Source: Gautieria morchelliformis (taxonomy: Eukaryota; Basidiomycota; Agaricomycetes; Gomphales; Gomphaceae). Taken from it: a stretch of 64,000 nt of DNA. The translations under genes and the position numbers were made by a program. Shown piece by piece: positions 1 to 11,731 of the stretch. How positions within the stretch are numbered: the stretch's first letter is position 1; each line of letters begins with the position of its first letter. Below the pieces are notes generated by a model that was not told the origin of the DNA, ran no database searches, and saw only the letters and a list, made by a program, of their open reading frames with translations. The stretch lies in NCBI GenBank assembly GCA_015179125.1, contig WHVA01000105.1, positions 186,001-250,000 of the forward strand, read 5' to 3'.

Positions 1-11
1 CAGCGTTCACG

Positions 12-1759
12 ATGAAATGGGAAGAAGTATATCCAAGTCGTGAAATACTACCCACCATCACAGAGATGTTCAGTGACTGGCAGAACACGCACATCTCCGA
101 AGCCAAGTTGTTGACGAAGACTGTAAACGAAGAACAGAGACCAGTCTGGGCCCTAGTGAAATTTGCCCAAACACTGAGCAAACTAGGTGCCAGGCTCACA
201 GGCATGGACGCAGTAACGAAATCCCACTACTTTTTCCAAAACTTACCGTTGTGCGTTCAAGAAGCACTACCGTTTGACCACTCGAACATGCCAAACTTTG
301 AAGCTCTACTCCTTGCACTAAGGAACCTGGATCACCAGCGACTCGCGATGAGAGCATCGATTGACTTCCAAGTCAGAAACCTCAGCCACCAGCTGGCCGG
401 CAACACAGCCAGGATGGATGCATTGGAAAGAGATAGGAGGAACATACCGACCCCAAACCGTCAGTCGATGCTCACCACCCCAAACAATGTGGTACCGCGC
501 CAACCACCGACAACCCTGAACGGGAGCGCGACGAAACCAGTCGACCTACTGTTCGACGAGTCAACTGAAGGAAGATGAAAATATGAAGTGGCAGTCAAAG
601 CTTTTTTCACGATGCATGGGCAGAATGCAATCCCCTCCCTGGATAAACCATTCCCATTGTCCCCAGGGTCCCCAAGCCCAGGCAGCCAGGAATGTTGGAC
701 TTGCGGCACCCAAGGACACGGAAAAGGAGACTCAGCGTGCAACCCTCACAGAGCTCTACCGAGACAAGAGCAACCGTACAGGGAGATCCTGGGAAAAGTG
801 GTATCTCGAGCTATGGCAAGAGCCAACAGACAAAGCCAACAGTGCATGCTGATGTATCTACAGACTGGAGATGCATCACAACTAGATGGTGCCGATGGCG
901 GATTAGAAGATGAGTCGGAAAATGGCGGAGGAGAATGCGTTTAAAGAGCCACACCTCTCCTATTCAACAAGACTCTTTACAGTTCGCCTGGATGGTCTCC
1001 CGAGGAGAATCGACGTCGTTGGGAGATGAAAACACCACCCAACCCAGAGCGAGTCGACTTCCCCCCCATCCGAAATTTCTTGGCATCGGTGCCCAAAGCA
1101 GCACACAGCTCAATCAGACCCCTAAGATCGCAATTTCGTCACCATCCGTAACCAACTACATGTCAAACAATCTAGACAATTACAATATATCCAGTTCTGG
1201 ATACACGGGTGAAAAAAGAGCACTCTTAGACATGAGATCATCTCAAGAAGCATTAAGAAGAGTGCAAGTGAATGGCTGACTCGTCACAGATATAGAAGAG
1301 AGAGAAGTCGTCCACTTGTTCTTACCAAGGGAAACAGAGGATATCTTCTCTAACCCTGTCCTAGTGAAAGTCGACATCATGGGCAAGAACAAAGGGACCA
1401 TCCGAGTGGAAGGGACAGTAGATGATGGCGGCCTGCTGTGCGCCCTTGACACAGTACTATGGAGACAGTGGCATGCCATCCTGGGGGAATTAGAACCATC
1501 CCCACTAGCATGCGTAATGGGAAACGGAATGGTCACAAAATCAATAGGTTGAACAGACCTCTTTATCAATGTACACGGGATTGCCACCAAAATACAAGTA
1601 GAAATACTCAACTCAGGAGGCGCCTTCGAGCTCCTACTGGGGAAACCATGGTTAGGACGCTGCTCTGCGATACATGACTATGCAACAGATGAGTTGAGAG
1701 TGAAAACAAGAGAAGAAGCTGTTATGAATGGGATAGCATTGGTACCGGATCTTAGTTAG
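12..1759 (+). pseudogene. Ty3/gypsy-type gag and protease relic (gypsy-0)
   Basis: Decayed capsid-protease polyprotein, read through several frame changes (12-578, 588-944, 1316-1552, then to a TAG at 1757-1759). The first part has the helical gag style of Agaricomycete gypsy elements (KLGARLTGMD, KSHYFFQNLP). Around 690-740 a zinc-knuckle-like CWTCGTQGHGKGDSAC has Cys-X2-Cys-X4-His but the last Cys is displaced. Around 1400-1680 comes a retropepsin-like fold: VEGTVDDGGLLCALD, then LNSGGAFELLLGKPWLG. A TGA at 1549-1551 and frameshifts make it non-functional. No reverse transcriptase follows before another element begins, so it is truncated on the right. The left side begins near the window edge and may be incomplete. 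The assignment to gag-protease is good; the exact family is inferred. Confidence 0.6.
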
Positions 1760-2205
1760 TTCTGGATCTAGTACTGCATGCACGCCCATTATCATGCGGG
1801 CATGAATATGCCTGGCTACCCCTAACTCCGAGTTAAGATCCGAGTCGAGCCCTGACCGCAACTTGATCGCACTGTATCTTCATAGCACCACTACTAGTTA
1901 AATAGTTAGTAGTGTATGTATGTAGAAAACTTTAGGCAGTCAATCTCCACTCTTGTGCTCTTGTTATTGGCTCAGTAAAGCCATTCATGCTATTGTTTTG
2001 ACTGGATGTTGATGTCAGTCGGTGCTTTGTGTCCTTGTCACTGCACACGGTGTTAGCGCACACAACCGTAGTTGCTTTCTCATGCCTATTCTTTTCACGA
2101 ACTTCACATCATGTGTATGCAATCCTGTGATAAAAGCTCTTCAATGGTTTGGACAGGGGGTAGTGGGATACTCGGAATGGGACTCGACAGGACTAGACTA
2201 CTTAT
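1760..2205. other. No gene seen; trailing non-coding part of gypsy-0
   Basis: I see no convincing coding sequence. Pyrimidine-rich stretches at 1940-2045 look like the R/U5 part of an LTR, but I could not find a matching partner copy, so this is only a suggestion. Confidence 0.3.
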
Positions 2206-2670
2206 TGTAGGGTACAAATGACTCGGTAGCCTATGTCGCTTAGGCTGGAGCGGCAGTGAGAGCTACAAGGGACTCAGACTAGGAAGAACGCTGGAATGGA
2301 CAAGTATAATTGTCTGGTTCTTCAACATACAAAGGTAACTACTTTATACTAGACAGAGTGCCGCTGACTGGTAGGTATTTAGCCTGGTGTGGAGCGCAAA
2401 GGAATGTACATATGTGATCGGATGGAAGATAGTACGGGGTGGATCTCCAGGGTTATGCCTGGAGTGGAGTCGAGTCACGGGGTAGTTTCGTACCTAGTTT
2501 TACATGTATATACTCTGGATCAGGTGATGCAAATGGAAATGGAGTGGGGGAATTGAGCCAAGTCATGGGGTAAGAGTCAGTCAAGAATAGGGAGCGTATG
2601 GGATGGAACATGGTGCATATATGTGCTCGGGTCAGTTCTAAGCAGCCGGCACATCTCAGATTTCACAACA
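2206..2670 (-). repeat. Probable 3' LTR of copia-4
   Basis: Read on the minus strand it starts TGTTGTGAAATC directly after a purine tract (GAAGGGGTG) that follows the RNase H coding end, and stops at ...TACCCTACA, giving TG...CA ends. TATA-like sequences lie in its middle. There is no second LTR copy in the window, so the limits rest on end motifs and position alone. Confidence 0.45.
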
Positions 2671-2892
2671 CACCCCTTCGGGCATGCTTGACTCCCAGAC
2701 TTTTGAGGAGATAGGCATGCTTGCGTGGAGATAATGGCTTGGTAAGGATATCAGCAGGGTTGTCGAGTGTGGGGATGTAGTGGAGTTTGATGGTGCCGTT
2801 ATTGACCTGGTCGCGAGTGTAATGGTAGTGAGTGTCAATGTGTTTCATCCTGCTGTTACTGACATCATTGTTTGTGAACATGATGTAGGACT
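2671..2892 (-). pseudogene. Ty1/copia RNase H C-terminal fragment (copia-4)
   Basis: About 70 codons of the end of a copia polyprotein: MKHIDTHYHYTRDQV, GTIKLHYIPT, PADILTKPLS. These are the HIDxRYHxxR and ADxLTK signatures of copia RNase H. Upstream coding sequence is missing because the LTR of copia-1 starts at 2893. The other half of copia-4 is not found beyond the right end of copia-1. Confidence 0.75.
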
Positions 2893-3390
2893 TGTTGAGG
2901 ACAGGAATTATAGGCAGTAGGAATGGACTTCTTGCGCAAAAGAATAGACTAGAAATCAATTCACTCTCTCAGTGAATTTAGTGGTCACTCTAAATATATT
3001 ATACACTACCTAGAAATCAATTCACTACAGAGCATTTCTAGGTCAATAAATGCAAAGACTACTAGACTAATTTACTTGCCTCTCTCAGTGAATTTAGTGG
3101 TCACTGAGAGAGGGGGAAATGTGTTCCACTGCGCATGTACTACTACCCGGCCCTTTAGCGCCCAAGAGCTCGCGCGTCGAAGTCATTTCAGACTCCGCTG
3201 GGTGCAGCCGCTTGTGAAAGTAGGGATAACAAGATGAAATAGAGAGATAAGGAATGAGTGGAAAATTTCGAAAATAACCAGAGAAATGGATGCATAATAC
3301 AAGAACAATGTGAGAAGAAATTGGAAGGCCACACAACAAATTGGATATATTATGCTTGATTTTGGTGCAGGAGCATAAATGCACCCAACA
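2893..3390 (-). repeat. copia-1 3' LTR
   Basis: 498 bp, closely similar to 7648-8142. It starts TGTTGGGTGC and ends CAACA on the minus strand. It contains a perfect 13-bp stem with 9-nt loop at 3079-3113 and an imperfect copy of the same palindrome near 2968-2992. Confidence 0.9.
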
Positions 3391-3400
3391 CGCCCCCTCA
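3391..3400 (-). promoter_or_regulatory. copia-1 polypurine tract
   Basis: On the minus strand TGAGGGGGCG sits directly against the 3' LTR. This is the usual plus-strand primer position for LTR retrotransposons. Confidence 0.6.
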
Positions 3401-3403
3401 AGC

Positions 3404-5167
3404 TTAATATATTCCGATTTGCTCGTTGAGAATCTTCACTCTAGGACTAGGAAGTCCTTTAGTGAGGATATCTGCCAACATTTGTTCGGTTGGCAAATAA
3501 ACGAGCTTGGCTTGTTGATTTTTGATTATATCTCGAAGGAAATATAATCGGATGTCGAAATGCTTGGTTCTCGTGTGTTGTTGGGTGCCATACGTGATGG
3601 CAATGGCTGATTGATTGTCTGAATAAACTTGGATGGGTCTGTTCAGTGGTTGGAATATTTCAGAAATAAAATGGCGCATCCAAAGAGCCTCTTTGCCCGC
3701 ATGGGTCAGGGCGACGAATTCGGCTTCAGTTGATGAGAGGGCTACTATCGACTGTTTCTGGCAACTCCATGAAACAGTGCCTCCATCAATCTGAAATAAG
3801 TATGCCGAATACGAACGCCTATGACTCTGTGAACCCCAATCCGCATCTGAATACCCCATCAAGCCGTCTTGATTTCTTCCAAGTGTGAGCTTGTAATGCT
3901 TCGTGCCTTTCAAATATTTGAAGACACGTTTGACCGCATTCCAGTGTGTGCCACCTGGATTTTCAAGGAATTGCGAGAGTAATGACACCGCAAATGCAAT
4001 GTCAGGTCGAGTGGCTACAGCCGCCCACATCAGTGATCCTATAGCTTGCCTGTATGGAAACTTCGACATGGCTTTCTTGCCTCTCTCTGTAGAAGGACAT
4101 TGGTCTTTAGATAATTTTACGGCTGGATCAAGAGGCGTAGCATAAGTCTTTGCATCTTCGAGATTAAATTTTTTGATGATCTTCTCGATGTATGCAGGTT
4201 GTGAAATTGCAATGGTCTTCTTCTGCCAGTCTCTTTCGATTTTGAGATTCAATAGCCAATGAATCTCGCCTAGATCTTTCATACTGAAGACCTGAGCAAG
4301 ATCTCGTTTGACTTCGTCCAGGACTGATTGATTCTCAGCTGTGATGGTAAGGTCGTCCACAGCTGTTGCAATGATCACATGCCCCTTTCCGCCACGTCTA
4401 TAAAATACAGCCCCATCTGTGGCTGACGCAGTGAATCCTAACTTGTGGAATTCACCACTTAGACGTTTATACCATTCTCTTCCAGATTGCTTGAGGCCGT
4501 AGAGTGCTTTCTTCAAAAGTAGCACTTCGCCTTTGTCTCCTGACTCATATCCATACGGCTGCTTCATGTAAATAGGTTCGGGCAACGTAGCATTGAGGTA
4601 TGCATAGTCCACGTCCATTTGATGAATAGGCCAGTCATTCCTAGCAGCAATGGCACATATGATCCGTAGGGAGGATAACCGAGCAACAGGTGAGTATGTC
4701 TCATCATAGTCGACTCCAAACTTCTGTGTGAAGCCTTGGGCGACCATTCTCGATTTAGGCATTATTGGTTTCCCTTCTGGATTACGCTTCCAAAGGTAGA
4801 CCCATTTATTACCGACAATATTGGCTCCAGGAGGTGGTTTGGCTCGTTCCCACACTCCCTTGTCGATTAGGGCCTCATACTCTTTGTCCATTGATTTCTT
4901 CCATATAGGATTATTCAGAGCTTCGTCTGCATTGCTAGGTTCAATTTGACTCAAATCCGGCGCCTTGTTATTGTTTTGACCGTCGGTTAGAAACGCACTG
5001 ATGGCACACTCATAGCTACTGATGCCATCAATCTCGGAGGATAATTCTTGGTCGAATAAAACTTCTTTATGGTCCTCAACGTCCTCGTAAGCCAGCGTAG
5101 TCATATGTGCGCCAGTTTGTCTCTGAGTTTGAGATCTTGTCACGGGACCTGATGGGGCCGGCTGCAC
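3404..5167 (-). pseudogene. copia-1 reverse transcriptase and RNase H region
   Basis: A 587-codon open stretch. Residues about 110-350 are the copia reverse transcriptase (WKRNPEGKPI, RMVAQGFTQK, QMDVDYAYLNA with the first catalytic Asp, LYGLKQSGREWYKRL, ATAVDDLTIT with the Asp pair). Residues about 430-580 are RNase H (GYSDADWG, LSSTEAEF, HFDIRLYFLRD, MLADILTKGLP). The Tyr usual before VDD is Ala. This part is undamaged, but the upstream frames of the same polyprotein are broken, so I call it a pseudogene. Copies DNA from element RNA inside the virus-like particle. Confidence 0.85.
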
Positions 5168-5213
5168 TTGTTGTTGACGGATCCTTTCGCTTCTCCTTAT
5201 CGGTTCAGCTTCT

Positions 5214-6693
5214 CTAGTCTGTCATCAACTCCCTGAATAGGTTGCAGCTTTTCAAGATATTCTTCCGGTGCACTTTCATCATTTCTTCGATCTTTGCCTC
5301 TTCGCTGACTAAGCGACCGGGCACAGGCACTGATGCCGGAATGGCCTTCTTCTCTTCTTTAGACGTAGGTAGCTTGGATTCCTCAATAGAAATGATTGGG
5401 ACCTTTCCCTTCTTCATTTCTGAATCAAAGACAACGTTCCGCTCGACAGAAACTTTGTGCGAGTCAGGCCAATAAACATAATGACCATGGCTCTGCGCAG
5501 AAATTCCTATCCACCGAGCTCTCTTGGCACGAGCTGCCAATTTATCTCCCTGAGTGATTTTAACGTAAATTTCAGTTCCCCACGTGTGAATGTCTTTGAG
5601 ATTCGTTTTTCATGGTGAATCATCTCGTAGGGCGTTTTATCTGGTAGAGCTCTTGTATGCGTCCTGTTCCTAAGATAATTGGCATGCTGTATCGCATAGC
5701 CCCATAATATCTTAGGAAGGCCTGATTCTAGCAGCATGGCACGAGTTCTCTCAGTGAGAGTTCGGTTCAGGCGTTCCGCAACACCATTGGACTCTGGTGT
5801 GTCGTGTACCGTCAACTGATGCTTCGTGCCTTGTTTGGCTAGATGCTGTTCGAATTCAGAGCTCGTATACTCGCCCCCTCGATCAGAAACAAGTGCCTTG
5901 ATGTGCACATTTCTCTGTCGAAGCATTAAAGCCTCTAGAGCTTGTACTTTGAGAATGCTTCTGATTTGTTCGCCATGAGATAGATCACCGATTCTCTTGA
6001 GTAGTCATCGATAAAGGAGACATAATATGACTTCTTATCGATTGTGAGGTGCCTTGCAGGTCCCAGACATCAGAATAAATTCTGTCACCGAATTTTGATG
6101 TTCGGTCTCTGGGTTCTCGAGGAAGAGGTTTGCGCGCAATCTTGGCCTGAATACACGCATCACAGACAATTCTATCGCCTGTGGAGCTCAGTTCAATGCC
6201 CAATATCATGCCATGATTTAATAGATGTTGTAGGGACTTCTGCGAGATGTGCCCCATCTTTTTGATGAATTTCCATGGCAGATAAACACATATGGGCTTG
6301 AGCACTTGGTGACTGGAGGTCTAGTCGATATAAGCCATTGACTTTCGGTGCTTGCATCAATACCTTTCCAGTAGCGTTAGATATTGTGCATTTCTGGCCA
6401 CCGAGTCGAATGTCGTAGCCAGCATCATCGCACCGACCGATCGAGACGAGGGTAGCAGCAATTTTGGGTGCATAGTATGTATCTTGCAACGTGACTTCTA
6501 CTGTTCTATCTCCAACCTTATTGGATAATACGAGCAGTCCTGAGCCGAAGGCATCAAAGGTACCTTTGTTGGCTGCTCGGATAGTCCTCGGCTGTGAGAA
6601 TTGACAGTAGTTCCTCAATAAATTTTTGTGAGGAGTCATATGCGATGTCGTTCCGGTGTCGAGTATGACTATAACTCCTGAGGATGTGCTCAA
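5214..6693 (-). pseudogene. copia-1 protease and integrase region, frameshifted
   Basis: Three overlapping frames. 6193-6693 has the aspartic protease motif ILDTGTTSHMTPH near its start. 5985-6305 has the integrase zinc-binding arrangement with MGHISQKSLQHLL and CDACIQAKIARKP. 5507-5926 carries the integrase core with LVSDRGGEYTSSEF (second Asp) and SNGVAERLNRTLTERTRAM (Glu). 5214-5540 holds the linker to reverse transcriptase. At least three frame changes are needed to read it through. The integrase would insert element DNA into the genome. Confidence 0.8.
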
Positions 6694-7642
6694 ATTGAAA
6701 TTAGAGCACTCGTCGAAATTGGTGAAGGCAAGATGCCCATCACCACTTTCCTCAGAAGTAGACTCTTCTTCGGCAACATTCGCTTTTGCTTTACCCTTCT
6801 TCTTCTTCTTGCCTTTGGCTTTCTTCTTCTGACGTGGTCCTTGACCTTCTTTACCACCTCCTTTAGCCCAGCAATTTTCGATGGAATGTCCAGGCTTTTT
6901 GCAGTTGGTGCATACATGCGCCTTCTGCCCCTTCTGGTCCTTTTAGTAGATGAACCAATAAACACCTGCTCTTCTTGCGGGAGTGTTTTCTTCCTGTCAT
7001 ACTGAGCCTTTAGTACCCTAATAATATTATCAGGGACCAATGGCATCCCGCATTCTTCAAGCGAAGTGGTAAGGGCATTCATGACTGCCTCATAGGATGG
7101 TGGAAGTGACGCAAGGATTATGTCCATGAATTCTTCTTCAGAAACTCTAGCTCCCATCTCATTAAGACGAGCATATAGGTCTTGGGCCTTGTCCAAGTGA
7201 TCTCTCAAGTCTCCATCCTCAGGACATCTCATACTGCGGAGTTGTCTCTGCAGGCTGGTGAGGACCATCTTGGGCTTTTTGGTCATCTCATTGACCAATG
7301 CATCCCAAGTCTCTTTTGCTGTCTTCTGCTTCTGTAGCATCAGGGCTAATGACTCTGACACTGAGACGATGATTTGGGTCTTGGCTTGTCCTTCTCTAGC
7401 AAGGTATCTCTCCAGCTTCTCCTCAGCCTTATCCATCTGAGTTTCCTCAGCTTCTGTAAGAATATGGCCTGGGGCATAACTGGAGGATCAGGAGGTCGAG
7501 TGACTCTCCCTTCTACATGCTTGAGTAGATTTTTGGACTCGAAATAGCTGATGAGAGTGGCTCGCCACAATGGCCAATTACTTCCATCAGTAGCAAGCTT
7601 CTCAACACCCAATAGCTTCTCAGAAGTGTCTCCGGGGCCCAT
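6690..7642 (-). pseudogene. copia-1 gag, frameshifted
   Basis: Starts MGPGDTSEKLLGVEKL at 7642, inside the tRNA primer-binding site. The first 98 codons include WPLWRATLISYFE, typical of copia gag. A frame change near 7400-7440 leads to the long capsid segment (LQRQLRSMRC, DLYARLNEMG). A cysteine-poor Lys/Arg-rich tail near 6760-6900 marks the nucleocapsid end. Because of the frameshift a normal gag is not made. Confidence 0.75.
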
Positions 7643-7647
7643 AACCC
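7635..7647 (-). promoter_or_regulatory. copia-1 primer-binding site, overlapping the gag start codon
   Basis: GGGTTATGGGCCC (minus strand) lies directly against the 5' LTR. It is complementary to the anticodon stem-loop of eukaryotic initiator tRNA-Met, the kind of half-tRNA priming known for Drosophila copia and yeast Ty5. The ATG in its middle is the gag start. Confidence 0.75.
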
Positions 7648-8142
7648 TGTAGAGGACAGGAATTATAGGCAGTAGGAATGGACTTCTTGCTCAAAAGAAT
7701 AGACTAGAAATTAATTCACTCTCTCAGTGAATTTAGTGTCACTATAAATATATTATACACTACCTAGAAATTAATTCACTACAGAGGATTTCTGGGTCAA
7801 TAAATCGAAAGAATGCTAGACTAATTTACTTGCCTCTCTCAGTGAATTTAGTTGTCACTGAGAGAGGGGGAAATTGTTCCACTGCGCATGTACTACTATC
7901 CGGCCCTTTAGCGCCCAAGAGCTCGCGCGTCGAAGTCATTTCAGACTCCGCTGGGTGCAGCCGCTTGTGAAAGTAGGAATAACAAAATGAAATAGAGAGA
8001 CAGGAGTGAGTGGAAAATTTCGAAAATCACCAGAGAAATGGATGCATGATACAAGAACAACATGAGAAGAAATTGAGAAAACACACAACAAATTGGATAT
8101 ATTATGCTTGATTTTGGTGCAGGAGCATCAATGCACCCAACA
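7648..8142 (-). repeat. copia-1 5' LTR
   Basis: 495 bp, TGTTGGGTGC...CTCTACA on the minus strand, partner of 2893-3390. The same 13-bp hairpin is conserved at 7833-7867. Confidence 0.9.
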
Positions 8143-9189
8143 TATGTGTGGGCATCTGAATTGAATGTCAGGAACAGATGTGATCAAGTGTATCGTGATG
8201 CCAAGTTCAGTGCACTGCCTGGGGGATTACACAATAGAGAGCATGATGATCCAGTGTGAACAATTGCTGAAAAGCCAGCCTTTTGATGCTCTAGGGTAAG
8301 TAGAGCAAAATATAGCTCAAATTTTACTAATGCATGCCAGAGGCCCCGTGCAGAATCAGCCTTAAGAGTAACGTGTGTAAGGAGCACAGCTTCTGATTTT
8401 CAGCAGCTGCTGAAACGGCCAGGCAGCCTCCAGAACACGACTCACAAGGAATAAAGTTACTGTACTAGGGGCCCATTGATCGGCACCCTGCCACAAATTG
8501 ATATGCAATGGCGGAATAGTTCAGTTATGAACAGGGTAGTTATGTGAATCCGAAGAGATTTTCCTTTCTTTGCCAATTGAAACCAGCCGAACAGCTGGGT
8601 TCTCAACCCCGTTACTGTTTGATGCATCGACAGATTGATTGCCAAGAGTGTGTGCAAACATACACGTTGCCAATGTTTGCTCTTTCGGAGGTTTTTCCAT
8701 GCTATGCACTCTGCTAGGATATCAGGCTTCCAAGTTAAGGCTTACTTAGTTCATACTACAAAATTTCTACCTGTTTTCTAGCGTATTACAAAGGTCTATG
8801 AGTACTAGAGCATTGCGGCACTGGCGACGGACCAGATGATGGGTTCGTGGACAGGACAGATGGGACAGACCTGACAATACAGTTTGAGTTATGTAAACGG
8901 CGCTAGAGATCAATAGAACTAGAAATTTAAACTGCTTAAACTGCTCAGACCAGTTTACAAAAACAGTGGAGGGATCCTTGTGAAGTGTATCGCAAAAATC
9001 TTGCAAAACTGCGCACCTAACAGTCACAATCCGCTTGGTATGAACTACCAGTTCGCACATTTTGGGTGGTGTGAATGGTTTGCAAAATCAAATTCATGGG
9101 TAGGTAACTTTATTTCTCGTAGAAGTTACTGTAATAGAAGCTCACAGTAGCCAAGAGGACAACGTGGGGCAGACTTTGAAACTTATGTA
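8143..9189. other. No gene seen
   Basis: Short frames only, with no recognisable motif, repeat or end sequence. It is not the missing half of copia-4. Confidence 0.4.
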
Positions 9190-9588
9190 CACTGGAGCCA
9201 TATCAAAATTTTCTGGTCTGAAAAACTGTTCAAAAACTGTAAATATATTCCATATTTTTTTAGTGTTTTTAATGTAAAAAAACTTCAACAAAATTTTGTG
9301 TTTTTATTAGAATTTGTTGAGCAAGAAAATTGTAAAAGAGTTTAAAGTTTTTTGCAGGGTATTTTATACGTTTTTTTAAGTTTCTTTGTGAAAACACAAA
9401 GGAACCCATAAAAAACCCTGCAAAAAACTTTGAATTTCTTTCCAATTTTCTTGCTCAACAAATTCTAATAAAAACACAAAATTTTATTACAGTTTTTTTT
9501 ACATAAAAAACACTAAAAATATTTGGAAAATCTTTACAGTTTTTTGAACAGTTTTTCAGACAAGAAAACTTTTCTATGCCTGCAGTGG
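9190..9588. repeat. Foldback (long inverted repeat) MITE-like element
   Basis: Two arms of about 170 bp (from 9190 and back from 9588) are complementary over most of their length. They meet at an AT-rich centre near 9375-9405. Outer ends are CACTGGAGCCATA and its partner CACTGCAGGCATA, both next to TA. There is no coding capacity. The TA flank and CACTG ends would fit a non-autonomous Tc1/mariner-type element, which is inference. Confidence 0.65.
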
Positions 9589-9590
9589 TA

Positions 9591-10955
9591 ATAGCGCAAT
9601 CGCAACTCGATTGAGTCAACTCCGATCACAGGTCACGGTAGAGTAGTGATTCTTTTGACAAGTATATTCAATATGAAATGTTCATATACGTCAACCTTCA
9701 ACAGATACTTTCAACAGATACTCAAGCAGTGGTTGCTATGATATACGCAACTATTCTATTTTAAGTCATCTATGTATACAAAGAAGCTAATAAAAGAAAG
9801 AAAGAAAAACAACCCAAAAGACAGGAACGACACTCATGACGGACATCGACACAGACGACAGACACATGACATCACGAATGCCTATCTTATCTACAGATTA
9901 GATAAGATACAGGGATACAGGTGTCGACCACATGTGGCCAATCAGAGACAGCACGCCTATCGACTAATGGCATCAGCCATGACGTCGACAGGCACCAGGC
10001 CACAGGCACTGAGGAGGTGCGGGCACCAAATGCCGCAGAGGAGTGTAGACTGCGCAGGAGCACCGGACATGGCGGAACGACTTCAGAATGTCATTCCTAA
10101 TATGTGTGTTCGATCAGCTGCCCTACAGAAGAGGCACAGAGACAGCGGCCCCGTCACCAAGCCTAGCATTTATGCTAGGCAGGAGGGATTTAACTTCTAT
10201 TTTCTATTGAGCTCCATGACACGACTAGCTGACTACTATCTTGACACCATGTAGACAGGGGCTTTGTATAAAAGGTACAAGACTCTATTCCAAAGCTTAA
10301 CAACCCTGATACTATCCCCATCACTCCCATGACTTTATGACTATAATTAGTCACCCCTCTAGTTACAAGTAGTTTTTCGACCCATCGACTCACTATCTCG
10401 AACACTAATAGTTACCACTAGTATAGTATAAGTAGCTACTACGAATGTATGAATCAATCATCCAGAATCAACTGTTTCACCCCTTGAAGTCACTGTAGTC
10501 TTGTTTGATAGCTACTGAACTTAGATCTCAATAGTTTACTCCAATTCTTCGTTGAGAGTTCACTATTACTGTTTACTCTAGACTACCTCAAAAGCGAACC
10601 CTTTTGACTTAGTTATTCCTTAGATCAAGACCATTCTCTCATCAACACGGTCACGTGACCTCCATCCATCAGTGCCGGACGCACCTCGAGAGGCTTAGTC
10701 AGCACACAGGAGAGGGACAGACATAGCGGTCCCAACTGCTGAGCAATAGAAACTGTTTGCTAAAGGCACAATCTAACATCTTAATCCAAAAGTGGTGACC
10801 TGATTTGCACAAACGAAGAGCCCATTTGGCAGTGGCATTGCATTTTTGAGTTTTCAGTTCAGCTGAACAGGCGGGCAATCTTGTGTGATCTGGCTGTAGT
10901 AGCTGAACGCAACGTTTCAGCAAATGCGATAACAATATCACGTGAGCAGCATGCC
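9591..10955. other. Non-coding, LTR-like stretch
   Basis: No supported gene. A TATAAAAGG at 10266-10274 followed by pyrimidine-rich sequence to about 10650 resembles a promoter and leader such as an LTR, but no paired copy or clear ends were found. Confidence 0.3.
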
Positions 10956-11731
10956 TCGTTAAATGTACGCATACGGATGAGGAGATACAGAGAGCCATCA
11001 AGCGGCTGAATCCCTTCAAAGCTCCAGGGCCGAATGGCAGACCGAACGTAGTACTCACACAGTGCACACGCACGCTGATGCCGTATATAGGGCTCCTATT
11101 CAGAGCCACGTTTGAGCTACAGGTGTGCCCGGGCCTCTGGAGGGATTCGGAAGTCTTAGTTCTACGTAAACCAGGCAAAGCTAACTATACGCTGCCAGGA
11201 GCATACCGCCCGATAGCCCTCCTAGACACCTTGGGCAAAGTCCTATCGGCCTGCATAGCAGAAGACTTGACCAAAATGGCAGAGATACACAAAATACTCC
11301 TGGACAATCATTTTGGATGCAGGCCTGGCAGGACAACCACGGACGCATTGCACTACGTTATAACTAAGGTGAAGAACACATGGCAGAAGGGGAAAGTAAT
11401 GGGCGCACTTTTTCTGGACATAAAGGGGACTTTCCCCAGTATTATCCTAAGTCAGCTGATACACAACATGCACTGCAGGGGAATACCACTGGAATATACA
11501 GAATGGATCCAGCGGAAGGTCAAAGGGTGGGTGGCAACTCTGAAATTCGATGACCATTGGGCACCGCCAGAACCAATCCTGCGGGGCATGGATCAAGGGT
11601 GCCCGCTATCTGCAATAGCCTATCAGTTCTATAATGCAGGGCTGCTCGAAGTCACGAACAGAGGGGAAGGGGAAGACGCAGTGGCTTTCATCGATGACAC
11701 GACTCTTCTAGCAGAGGGCACCAGCTTGGAC
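10956..11731 (+). pseudogene. Tad-like LINE reverse transcriptase fragment
   Basis: Non-LTR reverse transcriptase open from about 10956. Motifs in order are FKAPGPNGRP, YRPIALLDTLGK, FGCRPGRTTTDAL, ALFLDIKGTFPS, RGMDQGCPLS and AFIDDTTLLAEG (catalytic Asp pair). The endonuclease domain upstream is missing, so it is truncated at the 5' side. After SLD at 11731 it passes into gypsy-1 sequence of the opposite strand. Downstream pieces of the same LINE are the 17 bp at 17619-17635 and the tail at 20808-21060. Confidence 0.8.

Larger units (their letters stand above)
2893..8142 (-). mobile_element. Ty1/copia retrotransposon copia-1, full length, decayed
   Basis: About 5.25 kb with two similar LTRs (2893-3390 and 7648-8142), a primer-binding site against the 5' LTR, gag, protease, integrase, reverse transcriptase and RNase H in copia order, and a purine tract before the 3' LTR. 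Several frameshifts split the polyprotein. The sequences just outside the ends (ggact on the left, tatgt on the right) do not match, so no target duplication is left. The LTRs differ at many sites, so the insertion is old compared with copia-2. Confidence 0.9.

Noticed and set aside
9772-10254. 160-codon plus-strand frame as a gene
   Set aside because: Composition is Arg/His/Gln-rich, no motif, and it overlaps promoter-like DNA; it reads like chance.
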